Counted from the first letter of the stretch, positions 1-7,337 are shown. The stretch is DNA of 19,028 bases from DASRPD01 sp035646535 (GCA_035646535.1 DASRPD010000120.1:1-19028), one strand, 5' to 3'. Program-made: numbers and translations. Notes: generated by a model not told the origin, from the sequence alone.

Positions 1-622
1 CGAGGTCGGCCCATGGTTCGCAGCCATGGCGGGTGACGAAGCGCAGCTCGGGGAAGAACCAGCAGACCTCGTCGATGAGCGCGACGTCTTGGGCCGCGAA
101 CGGAACCCGCGGCCCGGGCACGCCCGCGCACACACAGATCGGGATGTCGAGCTCCACGCATTTCGCGTAGATCGGATAGAATTTCTTGTCGTTGATCGGC
201 ACCTGCGGATTCATGCCTGCGGGGAACGCGGTCGCAGCCTTCACTCCGAGCTCGGTGACGGCCGCTTCGAGCTCGCGCACCGCTTCCATGCCACGGTTCG
301 GGTCTACCTCATGGCTCCCGAAGAAGCGGTCGGGATGCTGCTTGATCGCCTGGCGGCTCCGGTCGTTGCTGAACGAGGTCCCGAGCATCGCCATGGCGAT
401 GCCGTGGGAGTCCATCTGTTCCAGGAGAAAGCTGACGGGATCGTCCCACTGCTCCTCGAACTTCGGGACGTCCTTGAACATGTATTCGGCCGGGAACTCG
501 AAGTCCTCGCGCGACTCTCGATCCAGGAGCTGGGCGCGCAGGAACTCGTACCAGTGGCTCGGGTCTCCACTCGGGATCCCCATCATGAGGTCGATGACCC
601 CGACATCGGTGGGCATGGGCAT
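1..622 (-). CDS. Amidohydrolase-2 family protein, C-terminus cut by window edge
   Basis: The first 207 residues of a TIM-barrel amidohydrolase (PF04909 type) are present; the rest lies beyond position 1. The N-terminus reads MPMPTDVGVIDLMMGIPSGD. Further on, HEVDPNRGMEAVRELE, GVKAATAFPAGMNPQVPIND and a stretch around CAGVPGPRVPF match the actinobacterial branch of the family, and HGCEPWADL at the edge resembles the usual barrel HxGxPW turn. The start at 622 is fixed by an in-frame TAG at 632-634; ATG 616 is the only close alternative. No Shine-Dalgarno is visible, but a TAGCTT box ends 6 nt before the ATG. The HxH metal motif usual at the end of strand 1 is absent, so metal dependence and substrate are open. 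Such genes often sit among acyl-CoA catabolic genes, but nothing here fixes a substrate. Confidence 0.85.
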   Translation of the reverse strand, partial: MPMPTDVGVIDLMMGIPSGDPSHWYEFLRAQLLDRESREDFEFPAEYMFKDVPKFEEQWDDPVSFLLEQMDSHGIAMAMLGTSFSNDRSRQAIKQHPDRFFGSHEVDPNRGMEAVRELEAAVTELGVKAATAFPAGMNPQVPINDKKFYPIYAKCVELDIPICVCAGVPGPRVPFAAQDVALIDEVCWFFPELRFVTRHGCEPWADL

Positions 623-628
623 GAAGCG

Positions 629-634
629 AAGCTA
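629..634 (-). promoter_or_regulatory. Probable -10 box of a leaderless promoter for the amidohydrolase
   Basis: On the minus strand TAGCTT lies 6 nt before the ATG at 622, the spacing expected if transcription starts at or next to the start codon. The palindrome at 642-660 covers the expected -35 position. Confidence 0.45.
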
Positions 635-641
635 GCCCGCG

Positions 642-660
642 ACCTGACGACTCGTCAGAT
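642..660. promoter_or_regulatory. Palindromic operator candidate over the amidohydrolase promoter
   Basis: CTGACGA-C-TCGTCAG at 644-658 is a perfect 7-bp inverted repeat around one base, extendable to 9 bp per arm with one mismatch. It covers the position where a -35 box would lie for the -10 at 629-634, which suits repression by a TetR- or GntR-type dimer. No regulator gene lies in the window. Confidence 0.45.
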
Positions 661-687
661 GAGAGGCGCCGGTGGCTCGGGTCAGCT

Positions 688-702
688 CCCGGCGACGCCG
701 GG
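688..702 (-). terminator. Possible hairpin after the pentapeptide lipoprotein gene
   Basis: CCCGGCG-A-CGCCGGG is a perfect GC-rich inverted repeat starting 3 nt past the stop codon of the minus-strand lipoprotein gene. There is no U tract, which is common for actinobacterial terminators. It would separate this gene from the amidohydrolase downstream. Confidence 0.35.
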
Positions 703-705
703 ACG

Positions 706-1596
706 TCAGCTCGTGCGGAGCAGCGTTGAGCTCCGGGTGACGGCCGGGCCACCCGGGATGGGCACCCCCGGGGACGATCCCTGCACCCAGGTGACGTCGA
801 TGACGTGGGGTTGGTCGTTGCATTCGAACGCGAACGTCACGGTCCCGTCGGCGACATCGCCGAAGGATTCGCCGTCGGGGTTGTCGACGATTGCCGGGAG
901 GCCGCCGCCGGAGCTCGACGGGTCCCGTCCGTCGACGGAGAAGGTCACCGATCCCGCGTCCGGCACCGACCAACGGAACGTTGCCAACCCGACCCCGGTG
1001 TCGCACCCGTAGCCTGATGGCCCGACGAAGCTGGCGACCGTGAACGGGGCGAGCGCGAGCGTCGTGGTCGTCGTCGACCCATCGGTCGGACCATCGCCGT
1101 CACAGTCGGTGTTGTCGATCTTGCCGTTCGGGCGGGTCGTGCCGCACAGGGTCGCCTGGCCGAGCACGCTCCGGCCCATCTTTGCGCCGGTGAGGTCGGC
1201 GCCCGAAAGGTCGAGACCTCGCGCCCGCGGGTGGGAGAGGTTCGCCCGCTGCGCCCGCGCGAGGACGAGCGACGCGCCCTCCAGCCGCGCCTGGGCGAGG
1301 TTCGCCCGGCCGAGCCGCGCGCCGGTGAGGTCGGCGTTGCGCAGGTCGGCACGCCGGAGGTTGGCGTTGCGCAGATCGGCACCCTGGAGGTTGGCCCGGC
1401 GCAGATCCGCGTTCGGGAGTCGCTCGCCTCTGAGATCGACACCCTCGAGGTCGGCGCCGACGCAGTCCGCGTCAGTGGTCAGCTCGCAGTCCCGCACCGT
1501 GCGGGAATCGGGTCCGGACGACCCGCCGCAGCCCGCGACCGCAATCGCGACCACCGCGAGCGGCGCCATCAGTCGGACAGTGGATCGGCGCAGCAT
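706..1596 (-). CDS. Pentapeptide-repeat lipoprotein
   Basis: A 296-residue exported protein. Residues 1-23 form a lipoprotein signal peptide: RR in the n-region, a hydrophobic core, and lipobox VAGC with Cys23. Residues about 46-152 are A(D/N)Lxx pentapeptide repeats (GADLEGVDLRG, NADLRRANLQGADLRNANL and onward), which fold as a right-handed quadrilateral beta helix. A TDGSTTTTTLA linker follows, then a C-terminal beta-rich domain (about 185-270) with two cysteines (C198, C259) that could form a disulfide. ATG 1596 is chosen because it begins the signal peptide and has GAGG about 9 nt upstream; the frame is open further upstream but without protein-like sequence. It probably sits on the outer face of the membrane. 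No enzymatic motif is visible and its role is unknown. It may be transcribed ahead of the amidohydrolase. Confidence 0.85.
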   Translation of the reverse strand: MLRRSTVRLMAPLAVVAIAVAGCGGSSGPDSRTVRDCELTTDADCVGADLEGVDLRGERLPNADLRRANLQGADLRNANLRRADLRNADLTGARLGRANLAQARLEGASLVLARAQRANLSHPRARGLDLSGADLTGAKMGRSVLGQATLCGTTRPNGKIDNTDCDGDGPTDGSTTTTTLALAPFTVASFVGPSGYGCDTGVGLATFRWSVPDAGSVTFSVDGRDPSSSGGGLPAIVDNPDGESFGDVADGTVTFAFECNDQPHVIDVTWVQGSSPGVPIPGGPAVTRSSTLLRTS

Positions 1597-1803
1597 CAGC
1601 GGACCTCGGCTTCCTGAGATCGGCGAATCGGTGAACTGGCAACGGCTCGATGGCCGTCGGAACGTGCACCGGCGGCGGAAGAACGGTACGGCGCCCGAGC
1701 GGTCCGAACAACTCGGGCATTTCGGTCGATGTGCCCGAGGCGACTGCCAGAGTGGGCGCGAGTAGCGTGGCTCGATCGCCTTCCACCGCACGTCTCCTCG
1801 GCG

Positions 1804-1846
1804 GTGCGCGACCTCGTGGCGAGCCGGCGTAGCGGGACTTTTCTCG
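1804..1846 (+). other. Out-of-frame probable 5' end of the transglycosylase gene
   Basis: The downstream frame has no ATG or GTG before its hydrophobic segment. In the neighbouring frame GTG 1816 (or GTG 1804) encodes MASRRSGTF, and dropping one T from the run TTTT at 1839-1842 joins this to SLLLAVTAVALPNDAAPA. The result is a normal signal peptide with an Arg-Arg n-region. Either the sequence carries a one-base homopolymer error or the gene has a real frameshift. A TAGCGT box at 1763-1768 is a weak promoter candidate. Otherwise 1597-1846 shows nothing clear. Confidence 0.45.
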
Positions 1847-2794
1847 TTGCTGTTGGCTGTCACCGCGGTGGCGTTGCCGAATGATGCCGCGCCGGCTGCC
1901 CCCGCTCCGGACGCGGCGAGCGTCGATGCGCGCGTGGATGCCGCCCAGCGCGAGAGCGACCGCGTCGCGTCCGAGTACTTCGCCGAGCTCGGCCGCTACG
2001 AGGTCTTGGGGAGCGAGATCACGGCGATCGAGGATCGGATCACCGACATTGTCAATGACTCCAAGCAGCTCCACGAGGTGGTCAAGCGCCGAGCGGTGGA
2101 GGCCTACAAGAACGGCAACGGTGGCGTCGAGATCTTCCTCGACGGCCGAGACATCGCCGACGTGGCGCGTGGAGCCAAGCTCCTCGCGACCGCGAACGCC
2201 CGCGACGACAAAGCCGTCGACGAGCTCAAGGAACTGACCGCGGATCTCGATCGTCGGCGCGAGGAGCTCTCGCAGACCCGCCGGGACCGCACCGCGGCGC
2301 TCGACGATCTCAAGGGCGCGCAGCGCCGCGTTGACGCCAATCTCCGGGCCGCGCTCGCCGATCGGGACGAGGTGTCAGCGCGGCTGGCGGCGCAGGCCGC
2401 TGCCGACGCGGCCGCCCAGTCGGCCGACCGCTCGTCCACCAGTACGTCGGGTGGCTCGTCGTCGCCGGCCACGGTGGCTCCTCGGAGCTCTCCGCCGCCG
2501 ACGGCTGCTCCACCCCCGCCGTCGCCGGGTGCACACCCGAACCACGACGATCCGTTCATCAGTTGCGTCCGGGCCCGGGAGAGTGGTGGGAACTACGGCG
2601 TCGTGAACCCGGCCGGTCCCTGGCGCGGGGCGTACCAGTTCTTGCAGAGCACATGGAACACCACGGCCCAGCACGCCGGTCGGTCTGAGCTCGTGGGTGT
2701 CTTGGCCAACCTCGCATCGGTGCACGACCAGGACGACATGGCCTGGTCCCTCTATCAATGGCAAGGAACCGGCCCGTGGGGCGGAGGGTGTTGA
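1847..2794 (+). CDS. Secreted coiled-coil protein with Rpf-like transglycosylase domain
   Basis: As read, 315 residues from a TTG codon; the true start is probably upstream and out of frame (see 1804-1846). The order is a signal-peptide core (1-17), a long charged Ala-rich coiled coil (about 25-190) like the N-terminal helices of PcsB/RipC-type wall hydrolases, a Ser/Pro/Thr linker (about 195-232), and a lysozyme-like transglycosylase domain (235-315; PF06737 type). RARESGGNYG carries the likely catalytic Glu245, followed by the family block GPWRGAYQFLQSTW. Cys240 and the C-terminal Cys315 could form a disulfide. The protein probably cleaves peptidoglycan glycan strands outside the membrane, the coiled coil perhaps linking it to a divisome or FtsEX-like partner. 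Only 3 bp separate it from the following acyl-CoA dehydrogenase. Confidence 0.85.
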   Translation: MLLAVTAVALPNDAAPAAPAPDAASVDARVDAAQRESDRVASEYFAELGRYEVLGSEITAIEDRITDIVNDSKQLHEVVKRRAVEAYKNGNGGVEIFLDGRDIADVARGAKLLATANARDDKAVDELKELTADLDRRREELSQTRRDRTAALDDLKGAQRRVDANLRAALADRDEVSARLAAQAAADAAAQSADRSSTSTSGGSSSPATVAPRSSPPPTAAPPPPSPGAHPNHDDPFISCVRARESGGNYGVVNPAGPWRGAYQFLQSTWNTTAQHAGRSELVGVLANLASVHDQDDMAWSLYQWQGTGPWGGGC

Positions 2795-2797
2795 GCG

Positions 2798-4039
2798 GTG
2801 TTCGAGTGGAGTGACGAGCAACAGATGGTGCGCGACGCGGTGCGGGACTTCGTCGACCGTGAGATTCGCCCACACCGAGAGGAGCTCGAGTTCGGCGACC
2901 TTCCTCCGTACGACCTCCTTCGCAAGCTCATGCAGACGTTCGGGATGGACGCCATGGCGCGCGACTCGTTCAAGCGCCGTATCGATGCCGAGCGTGCCGA
3001 CGCGTCCGGTAAGTCAGTAAGGAGTGGCGAGTCGGGAAGTGGTGGCGACTCCGGTGGTGGTGGCCGTGACGCGGCGGTGACGATGCTGCCGATCATCGAG
3101 CTGTGTCGCTGCTCGCCGGGCATGGTCACCGCGATGGGCGTCAGCATGGGGCTCACCGCGGCGGCGATCATGAGCAAGGGGACGATCGCCCAGAAGGAGC
3201 GGTGGGCGCTTGACCTGCTCACGATGGAGAAGATCGGCGCGTGGGCGATCACCGAACCGAACTCCGGCTCGGATGCGTTCGGCGGCATGCAGTCGACGGC
3301 CCGTCGTGACGGCGACGAGTTCATCCTGAACGGCTCGAAGACCTTCATCACCAACGGCCCTTTTGCCGACACCACGGTGTTCATCTGCAAGTTCGACGAA
3401 CACAACCCGCCGGCGGAGCGCAAGGTCTTGAGCTTCGTGCTCGACCGGGGCACGCCCGGCTTCGAGCAGTCCAAGCCGCTGCGCAAGATGGGCATGCACT
3501 CGTCGCCGACGGGCCAGCTCTTCCTCACCGATGTGCGGGTCGGCCGCGACCGGCTCCTCGGCGAGACGGAGAACCCGGCGGGTGGGGGCCGCGAGGGCGC
3601 CAAGGCCACGTTCACGATCGAACGGACCGGCGTGGCCGCCATGGCGCTCGGTATCGTCGAGCGCTGCCTCGAGCTCTGCGTGGACTACGCCAAGGAGCGA
3701 GTGCAGTTCGGTCACCCGATCGGCGACTACCAGCTCATCCAGCTCAAGCTGGCCAAGATGGAGGTCGCCCGGGTCAACCTCCAGAACCTCGTGTTCCGCC
3801 AGATCGAGATGAGCGCGGCGGGCCGGGCCATGAGCCTCTCGGAGGCCTCGGCCTGCAAGCTCTACGGCGCGCAAGCCGCGATGGATGTTGCCCTCGAGGC
3901 GGTGCAGCTCTTCGGCGGTAACGGCTACATGGCCGAGTACGAGGTCGAGCAGCTCTGCCGCGACGCGAAGGTGCTGCAGATCTACGCGGGTACCGACGAG
4001 ATCCAGACGACGCAGATCGCGCGTAGTCTCCTCGCCTGA
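2798..4039 (+). CDS. Acyl-CoA dehydrogenase with Glu in helix G
   Basis: A 413-residue FAD enzyme for alpha,beta-dehydrogenation of acyl-CoA. The N-terminal helical domain starts MFEWSDEQQMVRDAVRDFVD; AITEPNSGSDAFGG (150-163) and FILNGSKTFITNG are the flavin/substrate beta-domain motifs; RVQFGHPIGDYQ and QLFGGNGYM are C-terminal FAD motifs. At the MCAD catalytic position the motif is IYAGTDEIQ (Ala397, not Glu), while Glu275 in FTIERTGVA lies where isovaleryl-CoA and long-chain enzymes keep their base. That suggests a branched or long-chain substrate. A Gly/Ser-rich stretch (about 68-90) is inserted in the N-terminal domain. GTG 2798 is used, 3 bp after the transglycosylase stop. Aat follows after 42 bp. 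The exact substrate is not readable. Confidence 0.93.
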   Translation: MFEWSDEQQMVRDAVRDFVDREIRPHREELEFGDLPPYDLLRKLMQTFGMDAMARDSFKRRIDAERADASGKSVRSGESGSGGDSGGGGRDAAVTMLPIIELCRCSPGMVTAMGVSMGLTAAAIMSKGTIAQKERWALDLLTMEKIGAWAITEPNSGSDAFGGMQSTARRDGDEFILNGSKTFITNGPFADTTVFICKFDEHNPPAERKVLSFVLDRGTPGFEQSKPLRKMGMHSSPTGQLFLTDVRVGRDRLLGETENPAGGGREGAKATFTIERTGVAAMALGIVERCLELCVDYAKERVQFGHPIGDYQLIQLKLAKMEVARVNLQNLVFRQIEMSAAGRAMSLSEASACKLYGAQAAMDVALEAVQLFGGNGYMAEYEVEQLCRDAKVLQIYAGTDEIQTTQIARSLLA

Positions 4040-4081
4040 ATCCCTCCGGTTCGGGCGGTCGAGGGTCATCGTGAGCCTTCA

Positions 4082-4756
4082 GTGACACCGACCGGAGGGC
4101 CGGAGGCGACACCGACGCACTGGGACTTCCCGCCCCTGCATGCGGCCGACGCCAACGGGGTCGTCGCGCTGGGCGCGGATCTCGAGCCGGCAACGTTGCT
4201 CGCCGCGTACCGTCGCGGCCTGTTCCCCATGCGTCTCCACGCGGGCGGACCGCTCGCGTGGTGGTCACCCGATCCGCGAGGAGTGCTCCCGCTGGAGAGT
4301 CTCCACGTCAGCCGCTCGTTGCGACGGTCTTGCCGTCGGTTCCGCGTGACGGTCGACGTTGCCTTCACCGAAGTGATGCGCGGCTGCGCCGATCCGCGTC
4401 GCCCCGACGCCTGGATCGACGAGGCCTTCGTCGCGGCCTACGGCGAGCTGCACCGGGCCGGCTGGGCACACAGCGTGGAGGTGTGGTCCGACACCGACGA
4501 CCTTGTCGGTGGCGTCTACGGAGTGGCGATCGGCGGTCTGTTCGCAGGTGAATCGATGTTTCACCGCGTCACCGACGCCTCGAAGGTGGCGCTGGTCGGT
4601 CTGGTGGAGCGCCTGCGTCGCGGGGGCGGGACCCTGTTCGACACCCAGTGGACGACGCCGCACCTCGTGTCGCTCGGCGCCATCGACATCGCCCGGTCCG
4701 AGTACGCGACGCGCCTCGCCGATGCGGTGGCTCACCCACAGCTCACGTTGGGTTGA
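4082..4756 (+). CDS. aat: Leucyl/phenylalanyl-tRNA-protein transferase
   Basis: A 224-residue cytosolic GNAT-fold enzyme that moves Leu or Phe from its tRNA onto the N-terminal Arg or Lys of proteins, marking them for ClpS/ClpAP-type degradation (the bacterial N-degron pathway). Family motifs run in order: LLAAYRRGLFPM (39-50), WWSPDPRGVLP (60-70), LHVSRSLRR, AHSVEVW (129-135), GESMFHRVTDASK (156-168) and DTQWTTPHLVSLGA (187-200). The length fits the family. GTG 4082 gives a short N-terminal lead before WDFPPL. It has no clear Shine-Dalgarno and follows the acyl-CoA dehydrogenase by 42 bp, so cotranscription is likely. No clpS or clp gene lies in the window. Confidence 0.95.
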   Translation: MTPTGGPEATPTHWDFPPLHAADANGVVALGADLEPATLLAAYRRGLFPMRLHAGGPLAWWSPDPRGVLPLESLHVSRSLRRSCRRFRVTVDVAFTEVMRGCADPRRPDAWIDEAFVAAYGELHRAGWAHSVEVWSDTDDLVGGVYGVAIGGLFAGESMFHRVTDASKVALVGLVERLRRGGGTLFDTQWTTPHLVSLGAIDIARSEYATRLADAVAHPQLTLG

Positions 4757-4825
4757 GCGTCGAGGCCGATGGCGACGCCTGTGAGCGGCGCCACTTTGGC
4801 GTCGAGACGTCCGACGCCGTCACGG

Positions 4826-4831
4826 TAACCT
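4826..4831 (+). promoter_or_regulatory. Probable -10 box of a leaderless promoter for the arsC-led unit
   Basis: TAACCT ends 8 nt before the ATG of the ArsC-like gene, with no Shine-Dalgarno between. It would drive the five-gene unit 4840-8638. A convincing -35 is not visible. Confidence 0.45.
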
Positions 4832-4839
4832 GAGCGCCG

Positions 4840-5205
4840 ATGCCGAAACCCGTGCTGTACCACAACCCGCGCTGCTCCAAGTCACGGAGCGCGTACGAAT
4901 TGCTCGAGACCCGCGGGGTCGACGTCGACGTCGTCAAGTACCTCGACACCGCGCCCGATCGTGCGGATCTCGAGCGGATCGTCGACGGCCTGAGATCACC
5001 CCCTGCTGCTCTCGTCCGCAAGGACGCGCGTTTCAAGGAGCTGGGCCTCACCGCGTCCGACTACGTGACGCGAGATTCGGTGGTCGCGGTGCTGTCTGAT
5101 CACCCCGAACTGATGGAGCGTCCCGTCGTCGTGGTGGGTGACCGGGCAGTGATCGGCCGACCGCCGGAGCGTGTGCTGGAGCTCGTCGACGAGGAGTCAT
5201 CATGA
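4840..5205 (+). CDS. arsC: ArsC-family (glutaredoxin-type) arsenate reductase-like protein
   Basis: A 121-residue thioredoxin-fold protein. The N-terminal HNPRCSKSR contains Cys12, and Arg60 (LVRK), Arg94 (ERPVVV) and Arg107 (IGRPPERV) fall at the residue numbers used for catalysis and oxyanion binding in E. coli R773 ArsC. That supports true glutathione/glutaredoxin-type arsenate reductase chemistry over the related Spx regulators. No arsR, arsB or acr3 gene is nearby; the gene instead starts a lipid-type unit and overlaps the next gene by 4 bp (ATGA). Its role may be general redox or detoxification instead of arsenic resistance. ATG 4840 is supported by the upstream -10 box. Confidence 0.9.
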   Translation: MPKPVLYHNPRCSKSRSAYELLETRGVDVDVVKYLDTAPDRADLERIVDGLRSPPAALVRKDARFKELGLTASDYVTRDSVVAVLSDHPELMERPVVVVGDRAVIGRPPERVLELVDEESS

Positions 5206-6449
5206 CCGAGGCCACCGAGGAGACCGTGCGCGATGAAGTGCGCGCCTGGCTCACCGAGAGCTGGGACCCCGATATCACGGTCGCCGAGTGGTGGGCGCGG
5301 CTTGCCGACTCGGGCTACGCGGCACCGACTTGGCCCGAAGACGACTACGGCAAGGGCTACTCGCGAGGCCTCGCCAACGTCGTGTCCCGCACGATTGCCG
5401 AGTTCGGCGCGATCGGCCCGCCCGCCGGCCTCGGATATCTGCTCGCCGGTCCCACGATCGTGGCCCACGGCACCCGGGAGCAGAAGGACCGCTGGCTCCC
5501 GCGCATCCTCAACGGCCAGGACAGCTGGTGCCAGCTTTTCAGCGAGCCGGGCGCCGGTTCGGACCTGGCCGGTCTGCAGACCAAGGCCGTGCGCGATGGC
5601 GACGAGTGGATCATCAACGGCCAGAAGGTGTGGACGTCGACCGCCCAGCTCTGCAACCTCGGGATGCTCATCTGCCGGACAGATCCGGATGCACCCAAGC
5701 ACGCGGGTATCAGCTACTTCGCGTTCGAGATGGGCCAGGACGGCGTCGAGACCCGCCCGTTGCGTGAGATGACCGGCCGCGCCATGTTCAACGAGGTATT
5801 CATGGACGACGCGCGCGTCAAGGACGCGGACATGATCGGTGGGCTCAACAACGGTTGGGCGGTGACCAACACGACGCTCGCGGCCGAGCGCGCCGGACTG
5901 GGTAGCGGTGGAAGCGGCGCGGCGGGGGCGGCGTTTCCGGGTCCACTCGCCGGTCAGCTCGACCAGAGAGTGGGGAGCTCGGTCGGCCAGGTCCGCACGG
6001 GCGGGACGGGCGGCGGCGGGGGCAACATGGCCCGCGGTCTCATGCGCCTCGCCAAGGAGGTGGGCAAACAGGACGATCCCGTGGTGCGCCAGGGCATCGC
6101 CCGGCTGTACACGCTCGGCGAGCTCGGCAAGTACACGATGCTCCGGGCCAAGGCCGGCAGCGCCGCGGCCGGTGGTCCCAACATCGGCAAGCTCATGATG
6201 AGCGACATGTTGCGCCTCAACCGCGAGGTCGGCTCACACATCCTCGGGCCGGACACCATGCTCATGGGTGAGGACGCCCGCAACGGAGGGATGTTCCAGG
6301 AGGGGATCCTGTTCTCGCCCGGACCGTCGATCTACGGCGGCACCGACCAGGTGCAGAAGAACATCCTGGGTGAGCGCGTCCTCGGCCTGCCGAAGGAGCC
6401 CGACCCGAACAAGGGCAAGCCGTTCAGCGAAGTTCCGAAGAACGCCTGA
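5202..6449 (+). CDS. Acyl-CoA dehydrogenase (FadE type) with Gly-rich insertion
   Basis: A 415-residue acyl-CoA dehydrogenase of the mycobacterial FadE/ChsE-like branch. Motifs are FSEPGAGSDLAGLQTKAVRDG (around 113-133), EWIINGQKVWTS (135-146), and SIYGGTDQVQKNILGERVLGLP near the C-terminus. The MCAD-position Glu is Gly here, and Glu229 in AAERAGLG (helix G) is the likely base. Residues about 231-275 form a Gly/Ala-rich insertion right after that helix. Relatives in M. tuberculosis often act as hetero-oligomers on CoA thioesters of steroid side chains; no second FadE subunit is adjacent here. It overlaps arsC by 4 bp, and the next gene starts 11 bp on. The substrate is unknown. Confidence 0.92.
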   Translation: MTEATEETVRDEVRAWLTESWDPDITVAEWWARLADSGYAAPTWPEDDYGKGYSRGLANVVSRTIAEFGAIGPPAGLGYLLAGPTIVAHGTREQKDRWLPRILNGQDSWCQLFSEPGAGSDLAGLQTKAVRDGDEWIINGQKVWTSTAQLCNLGMLICRTDPDAPKHAGISYFAFEMGQDGVETRPLREMTGRAMFNEVFMDDARVKDADMIGGLNNGWAVTNTTLAAERAGLGSGGSGAAGAAFPGPLAGQLDQRVGSSVGQVRTGGTGGGGGNMARGLMRLAKEVGKQDDPVVRQGIARLYTLGELGKYTMLRAKAGSAAAGGPNIGKLMMSDMLRLNREVGSHILGPDTMLMGEDARNGGMFQEGILFSPGPSIYGGTDQVQKNILGERVLGLPKEPDPNKGKPFSEVPKNA

Positions 6450-6460
6450 CCGCCGCGTCG

Positions 6461-7333
6461 ATGGACATCGGGCTCACCCTTCCGTGGTGGAGCCGGGCCG
6501 ACCGGCGCACGATGCTCGAGTGGTGTCGACGCATCGACGACGGTCCGTTCTCGTCACTCGCGGCCGGGGACCGCATCGCGTACTCCGGTCATGACCTCAT
6601 GACGCTGCTGACGTTCGCGGCGGCGGTGACCGAACGCGTCCGTATCATGGCGGCCGTCGTCGTGGCGCCCGCGGCGGACCCCGTGCGGATCGCCAAGCAG
6701 TCCGCCTCGATCGACGTCCTCTCGGACGGGCGGTTCACCCTCGGGGTCGGTGTCGGCGGCCGCGAGGAGGATTACCGCATCGTCGGTGCGCCGTTCGCGG
6801 GCCGTTTCGCCCGGCTCGACGAGCAGGTTGCGGTGATGCGGCAGGTCTGGGCCGGCGACGAGATCCTCCCGAGCGTGCCACCCGTCGGCCCCACCCCGTT
6901 CCAGCAGGGTGGGCCGCCCGTGCTCACCGCCGCGATGGGTCCGAAGTCGCTTGCGCGCAGTGCTCGGTGGGCTGACGGCGTCGCCGGCTTCGACCTCGCG
7001 CCCGACCCCGACCAGGTCGGTTCGTTCTTCGGTCAGGTCACCGAGGCGTGGCGGGCTGCGGGGCGCGACCGGTCGCCTCGGCTCACCACCAGCAGCTTCT
7101 TCGCGCTCGGGTCAGGAGCTCGGGACCGCCTGCTCGGCTACGTGTCCGGCTACCTCTCGAACTTCGGTGAGGACGCGGCCGCGGCCATGGCGGGCCTCGC
7201 CCGGCTGCACGACCCGGGGGCGTTGCGGGAGACGATCTCGGCACTGGCCGACCTGGGGTGCGACGAGCTGGTGTTCGCGCCCACCACCGACGATCCGACC
7301 GAGGTCGACCGGCTCGTGGCCGCGCTCGGATAG
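6461..7333 (+). CDS. LLM-class (F420-type) oxidoreductase
   Basis: A 290-residue luciferase-like TIM-barrel protein. It starts MDIGLTLPWW; LSDGRFTLGVGVGGREEDY (87-105) is the family's phosphate/cofactor loop, and the end (LGCDELVFAPTTDDPTEVDRL) is the typical barrel closure. Actinobacterial members mostly use coenzyme F420, but FMN use cannot be excluded from sequence. It is third in the 4840-8638 unit, 11 bp after the acyl-CoA dehydrogenase, with the next gene 4 bp after it. The reaction is unknown; a hydride transfer to an unsaturated or carbonyl intermediate of the same pathway is a reasonable guess. Confidence 0.85.
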   Translation: MDIGLTLPWWSRADRRTMLEWCRRIDDGPFSSLAAGDRIAYSGHDLMTLLTFAAAVTERVRIMAAVVVAPAADPVRIAKQSASIDVLSDGRFTLGVGVGGREEDYRIVGAPFAGRFARLDEQVAVMRQVWAGDEILPSVPPVGPTPFQQGGPPVLTAAMGPKSLARSARWADGVAGFDLAPDPDQVGSFFGQVTEAWRAAGRDRSPRLTTSSFFALGSGARDRLLGYVSGYLSNFGEDAAAAMAGLARLHDPGALRETISALADLGCDELVFAPTTDDPTEVDRLVAALG

Positions 7334-7337
7334 CCCG

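Noticed and set aside
1040..1765. Long plus-strand Arg/Ser-rich open frame opposite the pentapeptide lipoprotein
   Set aside because: It mirrors the repeat codons of the minus-strand gene, has biased low-complexity composition and no start signal.
3014..4069. 351-codon minus-strand open frame opposite the first acyl-CoA dehydrogenase
   Set aside because: Asp/Arg/His-rich antisense shadow with no family motif.
4792..4804. CACTTTGGCGTCG, whose reverse complement recurs at 18964-18976
   Set aside because: A shared 13-mer in 19 kb of GC-rich DNA on two strands is within chance, and the flanks do not match.
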